This document shows positions 57,546-64,000 of a stretch of DNA of 64,000 nucleotides, in pieces. The notes under the pieces were generated by a model. That model searched no databases and was not told the origin of the DNA. It was given only the letters and a program-made list of their open reading frames with translations. The number at the start of each line of letters is the position of its first letter. Within the stretch, counting starts at the first letter, position 1. Source of the DNA: Monodelphis domestica (Eukaryota; Chordata; Mammalia; Didelphimorphia; Didelphidae); assembly GCF_027887165.1 (NCBI RefSeq), contig NC_077235.1, positions 17,990,383 to 18,054,382 on the forward strand, in the 5' to 3' direction. Both the position numbers and the translations under genes were made by a program.

Positions 57546-59074
57546 GAGCCAGAGAAGTACATATGAAGAAAGAAATGGTTGATGATCAAGGACTCTCCTT
57601 GATTGGAGTTTCTGGGGGAAGTTCTCATTTCCACCCTCTGATCAGAGAGAGGAGAGCCAGTGGCCAGGGGATACAGAGGAGCTGGGAATTTTCAGGCCAA
57701 AGTGAATTTAATAAATGAATGTCAACATTAAAGGAGTTATCCAAACCCTTGGTATTATTGGTGTTAGTATTTTTTTAACTATATCCTCTGTGTTATCTCT
57801 TATCTTAAATGAGCCTAGGAAGTCCTTCTACTTTTACTTTCCTAGAATAGCTCTAGGAGGAATAAATTCCCTTAGTGATAAGATAGCAAAGATTGCAGGG
57901 ATTTAACTAGTCAAAAAAACTGAGCATTTGTGCTTACTAAATACTGATGAGGAAGGCAGGAAGGGAATGCAAAGTCACAATTCCCTTCTCAGTGAGAAAA
58001 TGAAGAACAGATATTTGCCATTGGGGATTGTTTGTTTTCCCTGTCAAAGTCACTGGGGGGAAATGCTATAAACTCCATTATTGGCACATTACAAGGAGCG
58101 ATTCCAAAGCCTAGCTTTATGATGCCCTAGGGTGTTTCCAATCATCTGCAAGACTTCACTGAAATGCTGTTCATTTAACCGCATGCCATGCAGTGGTTGG
58201 GACTGTCCTAAACTCGACCAGCAGTGGGCATGCCGGACGTCCCAGAGGGGTAGAAATAAATGGCTTAAACAGAAAACAGGGAGGCTGAAGGTGGCCAAAG
58301 GTAAGGGAATGTTCACTTAGAGTTCAGAAATGGGAATCGACTTTCGCTTTTTCCTAATTACAACAGACTCCATGTCATCAGCGATTGCATTTTTGAATAA
58401 TGAAGAAAAGTGAACTGCTAGGAGCTGTTTGACTTAGTAGAAATGCTGTGGACAACCTTTACAGGCTTCCAGAGTGAGATCACTAGGCCTTTGCTTTGCT
58501 CCAGTCATCCTGGTAATAATGCGTATTTTTATAGGTTGGGAGAACAACTTAAACTAATGTGTTGTTTTTATTTGTTACTTCTAAATTTGAATTTGTCTGT
58601 TATAATGCCATAAATGGATTTTCCTATAAAGGCATTATCTTGTGTCCTTAGACAGATGTATGTGCATACATTTGCTGCTTAAGTATCGAAACATTTATTC
58701 CCAATGGTATTTCCTATTCTAACAACTGTTATAAAGCACATAATTCATTTCCATGTGGCCCAACAGTGTCAGTGGTGCAGCCTTTGAATTTTTCCAATTT
58801 CTAACAGACATGCTAAATACATACTTTCCCCCCAATATACATTGCAAAAAAAAGAGATTTAATTACTATTCAAAAAGGTCAAGTTAACTCTTCCCTCGAA
58901 GGAATGAGTAGAACAGAAATTCATCAGCTATGATAGGGCTTCATATATTCTTATAAATACTTCCTCATTCCATTGAACTAAACTAAATAATTTTAATAAG
59001 CTATTAAGTAAACTAATATTTAAGCTCCTTGGAACTTGACTTTGCCTTAATTTTTTGGCTCATATGCCCTTTTA
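57546..59074. other. 1.5-kb stretch without recognised repeats
   Basis: Unassigned. A CG-containing block at 58085-58310 stands out slightly and ends in AAAGGTAAGGG, a good splice-donor word on plus. No gene inferred. Confidence 0.35.
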
Positions 59075-59089
59075 AAAAATCATTATTGG

Positions 59090-59280
59090 GGGGCAGCTGG
59101 GTAGCTCAGTGGATTGAGAGCCAGGCCTAGAGACGGAGGGGGGGGTCCTAGGTTCAAATCTGACCTCAGACACATCCCAGCTGTGTGACCCTGGGCAAGT
59201 CACTTGACACCCCCCCCCCCCCCCGCCATGGCCTAGCCCTTACCACTCTTCTGCCTTGAAGACAGAAGGTAAGGGTTTAC
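59090..59280 (+). mobile_element. Mar1-type CORE-SINE with G and C runs
   Basis: GGGCAGCTGGGTAGCTCAGT head, GGTTCAAATCTGACC B box, CTGTGTGACCCTGGGCAAGT core. G8 at 59138-59145 and C15 at 59210-59224. A segment of the 3' part (the usual AACCAATACACAGTATTG piece) is missing. Perfect 15-bp duplication AAAAATCATTATTGG at 59075-59089 and 59281-59295. Confidence 0.95.
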
Positions 59281-59295
59281 AAAAATCATTATTGG

Positions 59296-60850
59296 TTTAT
59301 TGATCAACTTGTTTCAATTACCTTTTTTTCAGGGTACATTCTAGACAGAGAGTTCAAAACTATTAAGATACCAAATTTAAATTTATGACTTTTCACGTCT
59401 AGCTGAAGAATTCATAGCCTCAGATTCACATATAATTGCTTTTCACTTATCTAAAGATACAAACTGTGTTTATACAATATCAAACAATACATCAATAGGG
59501 AAAAAACAAGCTAGCTATCTGATAGAGTATAGAAAAAAAGAAACCTACTCTTCAAGAACTTCTTGCCTCATTTAGCTACAGCCTTGGTGTGAGGCCATGT
59601 TCATCGAAATATATTCCCAAAGATTTTTGGTCATATGGCTGTAGCTTGGGTTCATGAGTTAATAAATTTCACTAAAAGTTTAAAAAGAAAAAATCCAAAT
59701 AGCACATTTTGTAAGCCAAATTCTTTGTCAAAGATTTAGTGACAGTCTATATTCTGATACTTTTTTTTTGGTTTCCCAAACTAAAATATTTTTATAGATT
59801 TGCATCTCTTACAAGAAAGAATGCTATAATATTTAGAATTTGGTTGACTTCTATTTTTTCATCGAATATTCTCTAAATGTTCTGCTAGGTGCCCAGATGG
59901 CTTCACACATCTTCTAAGAACTTGTTGACTACTTTGAATCAGAGAATGGTAATATAAAACATGCGTACGAAGGAAAACTGGCAATAATCCTCCATTAGAT
60001 TTTATTTAATATTTCAAGAAGCAAATAAAAATATATAACCTATTTCTAAAATATGTTTTTAATTCCATGATTTGTAATTTATTGAACATAGGTCTAAGAA
60101 ATGTCAAGTCCCCTTTTATCCCCTCAGAAATTAAATTTGTGGCTAGCACTGCCTTATTGCCATAAACCTTTACTCACTTTTTTTCTTTCAAAAAACTTCA
60201 TAAATGCTGAAATAAATTATATTTTAATGGATAGGGAAAGGCTTGTTATTGATATGGGAGCTATTTCTGAGCTAGCTCTCTGCATTAGAGACCATTGACT
60301 CATTAAAGCTGAAATTGGAATTGGTCAAAATAAGAAGAATAAGAGAACAATAGATGTTGTACAACTTAAAACATCTCGACTCCAGAGTATTTAAACAAGA
60401 AATTTAAAAATGAAAAATGAAAAAATGGACAACGGAAATGACATCAACACCAACTCTGATAATTGTATCTATAAATTTAACCAACATACATTAATTGCCA
60501 TAACAAAGAAACCAAAGAGCACAGAAAACACCTTAGTATGCATAAGTTTGGCTTACTTGCCAAATGGAGAATGATGACTACAAAAAGAGATGCTAGGTAA
60601 GAACATAAACCTGTTTATAAAATCTTAAGATGAAGGATGCTAGATGATTGAGAGTATCATCATTGCTCAAAGTAGTAGAAAGTAAAAGCAGTTCAAAGAA
60701 AGCTTGGAAAGATAACCAAAGTCATTCCCAGAGGATTTAAAGATGACAATGGAAGGACTAAAAATGGAAGATAAATGTTTAAGATTTTGAAATCATTATA
60801 ACGAGTTTTTTTCTCATCAAGGACAGTGAAAACACTACGCTTAGACACAA
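59296..60850. other. AT-rich, mostly unassigned
   Basis: No family recognised up to about 60640. The final part may be upstream sequence of the following RTE element. Confidence 0.35.
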
Positions 60851-60859
60851 CCTTGCAGC

Positions 60860-61640
60860 CCCAAATGTGCCTATAAAGGAGGTAGAAATGACATTAAAGT
60901 AAACAAAGATAGGGAGAGCAGCCAGGCTGAATCAAGAATGTAAAGGAGATCCTTCCAGAATGTGATACAACTAGGGGGATGGTAAGAGACTGTACTTTCT
61001 GTTTGTTGATTAGAAAATAATTATTTGATTCAGGAAAAGAAAATGAAGCTTTACTGGCTTTTTAAAGAAGTGACTCCCATCCATACATCAAAATTATTTC
61101 AAGTTTCTAAGAAGATAAAACAAAAGAAACAATCCTGTTTAATGATTCACTGATAATAAATGTTTATGAGGTAAGATGTATGGTTGCCAAAAGTGTTCAC
61201 CACTCTGGAGGAGATCCAGAGTAGACTCAGGGTAGAAGACATTGTCTCTGGATGACAACACTCTCCAAAAGCTCCTTTCTTGTATATGACATTGTGCTTA
61301 TTATGTCGAGCTGTGGAATTTTGCAGAGCCTCCTGGAAGAGAACTATGATCCTTCCAAGGAATTTAGTCTAACCACTAACACAGGAGAGTCCAAAGAGAT
61401 GATGCAGCTTTCCACATGCATTTGGATGAACAACCTATTAAAGCTTATATATCAGTATGCATATTTGAGCCAATAGTCCAAATGGATTATGAACTGGGCC
61501 TACAATTGACTACGAGTAAGAGAGTGAACTGCATTGCCTTTGATAAACTGACTCCCATTTTCCCTTAAGAACAAAGGATCTTCTTTTTTTTAACACCAGC
61601 ATACTAGTACTGTTGCTAAGTGGTAACCTAGAACAGTAAT
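60860..61640 (+). mobile_element. RTE-type LINE reverse-transcriptase relic
   Basis: At about 60867-60960 a frame reads EVEMTLK with a stop, then TKIGRAARLNQE, the pattern of the RTE block before RT motif 3. At 61282-61440 it reads DIVLIMSSCGILQSLLEENY, then NTGESKEMM and YAYL, the segment around the FADD box and the N-T-x-K-T-K motif of RTE/BovB. The FADD box itself is lost (LVYD). At about 61510-61560 a frame reads SKRVNCIAFDKLTPIF, resembling the R-x-x-W-x-AFGKL motif. Traces may continue to about 61960. Frames are broken, so this is dead. Confidence 0.7.
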
Positions 61641-62439
61641 GACTATGAAGAATTAAAAAGGAATATCCTAGAAAGGCTTATGGTAAGCAGGGGGCAATAT
61701 ATAACCAACGAGAACTCCAAAGTACAATAATGAAAATGTAAGTGATGACTTATATGATAAGAAGATGGGGAACTATGATTCTAAATCTGATTCTCATTAT
61801 TGGCAGGGAAGAACTGATTGCTAGTGATTGATGATTTTAAAAAATCATGTAGGAGAAATGAGCATTCCATTTTAGAATCTGTGATAGGTAAGAGAAGAAA
61901 AGTTGGCTGAAGAATGGCATGCCTCCCAGATTTGGAGAAAGCAGATTTCAAAGAATTCAGAGACAGGATAGGTAAACCATTTCAAACTAAAACTTTACAG
62001 GGGAACTCAGCCCAGGAAGGATGGGAAGGACTTAGAAATGAGGTCTGAAGGAACAGAAAAAACCTAATTCTGATGAAGAGGAAAAGAAGTAGTTGTTGAA
62101 AGCCATGACCTCCAAAAAATTTTAAATTTCATTTCTATCATAAAATATGTAGTATGCACCCCACATATGTATATTTATACAAATAGTTGTCTTGAGTTCA
62201 GTTAAAAAAAACTCTTACCTTCTGTCTTGGAATCAATGCATGGCTTTGGAAATATCTCTTGGTTGGCTCTGATTTTCAAGGCAGTGGCTACTAAGAGATC
62301 CAACTTTCCTTTCCCCCTTTCATTTTCAGTGAGATGGAGCAGTTGTATATGATGAGCAGGTAAGGCTGAGTTGTGGAGAATGGCGGGCAATCTACATCAC
62401 AAATGTCATGATCTTAACCCCTCAAAAAACCCATCCCTG
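61641..62439. other. Unassigned, with a SINE tail scrap
   Basis: 62203-62238 (TTAAAAAAAACTCTTACCTT, CTGTCTTGGAATCAATGC) is a short antisense 3' end of the Mar1-type SINE. The rest is unrecognised or decayed RTE. Confidence 0.45.
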
Positions 62440-62710
62440 TTTGAAACTTCATCTCTGTTGATGGCACGACCATCCTTTTAGTCGCTGAGATTCTCAACTT
62501 CAGTCATTCTTGATACTTCACTCTCACTGACTCTAGAAATACAATCAACAGTCCTAAACATATTATCTCTACCTTCACAACATCTCCTGTCTGTCCCCTT
62601 TCTACTCGTTCAGCCTCTATGCTAGGTCAAAGACTTCAGGACCTCTTACTTGGAGTACTGTGATGGTCTTCTAATTAGTTTCCCTGTTACAACTATCTCC
62701 CATCAAGTTG
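62440..62710 (+). mobile_element. L2 LINE fragment, sense
   Basis: TGGCACGACCATCCTTTTAG, CAACTTCAGTCATTCTTGAT, GGAGTACTGTGATGGTCTTC, TAATTAGTTTCCCTG are in L2 order. Confidence 0.72.
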
Positions 62711-63060
62711 CCAATAATAGGACCAAAAAGAGCTGTGATCAAAGGTTAAAATGTGATTGATCAGTCAGTGCAAAAAAAACAAACACTAGTATATTATAAG
62801 AACATTTGAGGAGTAAGAGATCACTTTTAGTTGGAGGTGACTGGGTGATAAAAGAAGGTTTTAGTGAAGAAGTGACAGCAGATGTGGACCTTCAAGGAAG
62901 AAAAGGACTTTACCACAGTGACCGGCAAGTAGAAGGGACTTAAGTAATGCTTTTTGAATGAATGAACAGGTGGACGTGTACAGGTAATGCGTTTTAGGAA
63001 CAGGCGATATAGGAGAGGTAAAGACAAGATCCAAGGAATAGTCAATACTCAATCTTGTTG
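62711..63060 (-). mobile_element. Possible L2 fragment, antisense
   Basis: GATGTGGACCTTCAAGGAAG onward has the purine-rich flavour of antisense L2. Weak. Confidence 0.35.
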
Positions 63061-63065
63061 CATAA

Positions 63066-63175
63066 ATATATAGATGAGGAAACTAAAATGCATATGGAAG
63101 CAATGTGACTTGCCTAAGACTGTAAAAGTTGAGACTTTAACCTGGCTTGTTTGATTCTACATCCAAAGGAAAGGC
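63066..63175 (-). mobile_element. MIR fragment, antisense
   Basis: TATAGATGAGGAAACTAAAA, ATGTGACTTGCCTAAGACTG, then TGATTCTACATCCAAAGG. Confidence 0.7.
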
Positions 63176-64000
63176 ATGTGGCTGCCTCTTTGGAAAATGA
63201 TACGGTAGACTACGTGCCACTCTACAATGACACTCTATTAATTGTCCGTAGCATATTTCCATTTCAGACAAGGCCAATGTTAAGCTGAACAGAGAAAAGA
63301 CAATATTTAATCTGAAGGAATGAATCTCTGATGTTTGAGTTTCAGACACTGTGTCAACTGGATGAAGAATGTATTTTGGGGCCAAGGAAATTTTCAGGTT
63401 CGACTCAAATTACATCAGATAAAGCAGTCAGCTCTGTTGTCTAGCTGAAATGCCAGTCATTGATAGAACTGATTGAAAATGTGGCATTGCAATTGCATTG
63501 ATGGAATTGATGGCTGTGAAAACCAGTAACTATACTAAGCACAAAGTGCTTAAGTCCCAGCTGTCCCTACATCTCAAGTATTACATATAGAGAATTAGCA
63601 AGTGCTCTGTTAAAATTTCCCATCTGTACAATTCTTATTTTCCCTAGTTTTATTCGAATCATAGTGTTAACCTATACATGAACAAGATACTAGACACATC
63701 TTTGCCTAAATCTTCAAGGAACTGCGTAATAAATGAACAAAGAAACTTGTGAATCTCAAGAGCCTGGTGTCTCTGTAATTGGCTACCAGGACAAGAGATC
63801 CTCACATGAATACATGGTGCGAAATGGAGTTGAAATTCTGTTTTAACAGGTTATATATACTGGCAACTTGGAAGAAGAAGAAGAAACACCCTTCCCCATC
63901 CAGTCTAATGCAAAGCCAAATCAACTTAGACAGCTGTCTGCAAAATTCTTGCAGAGGTAAGATTGATTGGGGAAGGCTGCTCGTAGGAGGTGAGTCTTTA
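63176..64000. other. No recognised feature
   Basis: Unassigned to the window edge. A short GAAGAAGAAGAAG run is near 63872. Confidence 0.35.

Noticed and set aside
59090-59170. tRNA-like head with A and B boxes as a tRNA gene
   Set aside because: It is the 5' end of a SINE. The cloverleaf is not maintained and it continues into the SINE body.

Overview
The window is vertebrate, and almost certainly marsupial, nuclear DNA. It is AT-rich, has no bacterial-style gene packing, and is full of interspersed repeats. The most frequent repeat is a tRNA-headed CORE-SINE of about 200 bp with an internal GGTTCAAAT B-box and a tail like GGTAAGGGTTTAAAA. This repeat is typical of marsupials, and the set as a whole looks most like an opossum (Monodelphis-type) genome. 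About 14 copies are present. They sit beside MIR and other tRNA-SINEs, LINE L2 in both orientations, marsupial-type L1 pieces, one RTE-type LINE, hAT-like and TcMar-like DNA elements, and many microsatellites. The species call is inference from repeat character.

I can support one protein-coding feature: the terminal coding exon of a delta-1 protocadherin on the minus strand (CDS 28718-29190). It fits best with PCDH11X. A strong 3' splice site lies at 29191-29218, the reading frame is open for 156 residues to a TAA, and the tail contains the delta-1 protocadherin cysteine motif, PCDH11-type HSPP-like units and an SIKVIP-type C-terminus. Downstream on the minus strand, to the left, is about 4.9 kb that is mostly free of mobile elements. 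It ends at a well-formed polyadenylation signal near 23.8 kb, so 23810-28717 is proposed as the 3' UTR. If so, 29191-64000 is part of the last intron and 1-23800 is downstream intergenic DNA. PCDH11X lies in the ancient part of the X (human Xq21), so a marsupial X location is likely but not shown here.

Layout: 1-8 kb holds SINE, MIR and L2 relics and a hAT-like element broken by a SINE and by a 1.7 kb 5'-truncated L1. 9-16.5 kb holds five SINEs, an L2 that keeps its YADD reverse-transcriptase box, and an L1 piece with a GAAA microsatellite between its ORF1 and ORF2 remnants. 16.5-19 kb holds a GC-richer block I cannot assign. 19-23.4 kb holds L1, hAT and SINE relics. 23.8-29.2 kb is the protocadherin exon. 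29.2-64 kb is intron-like, with SINEs carrying clear target-site duplications, an L2/L1 cluster at 33.8-36.6 kb, a 370-bp pyrimidine tract next to an AT palindrome cluster at 37 kb, a TcMar-type MITE at 39.1 kb, long L2 copies at 47-49.5 kb, a double SINE insertion at 52.5 kb, and an RTE reverse-transcriptase relic at 60.9-61.6 kb.

I found no rRNA, functional tRNA, CRISPR array, intact retrovirus or novel gene cluster. The points most worth following are the protocadherin tail and its UTR, several clean nested-insertion histories, and the unassigned GC-rich block.
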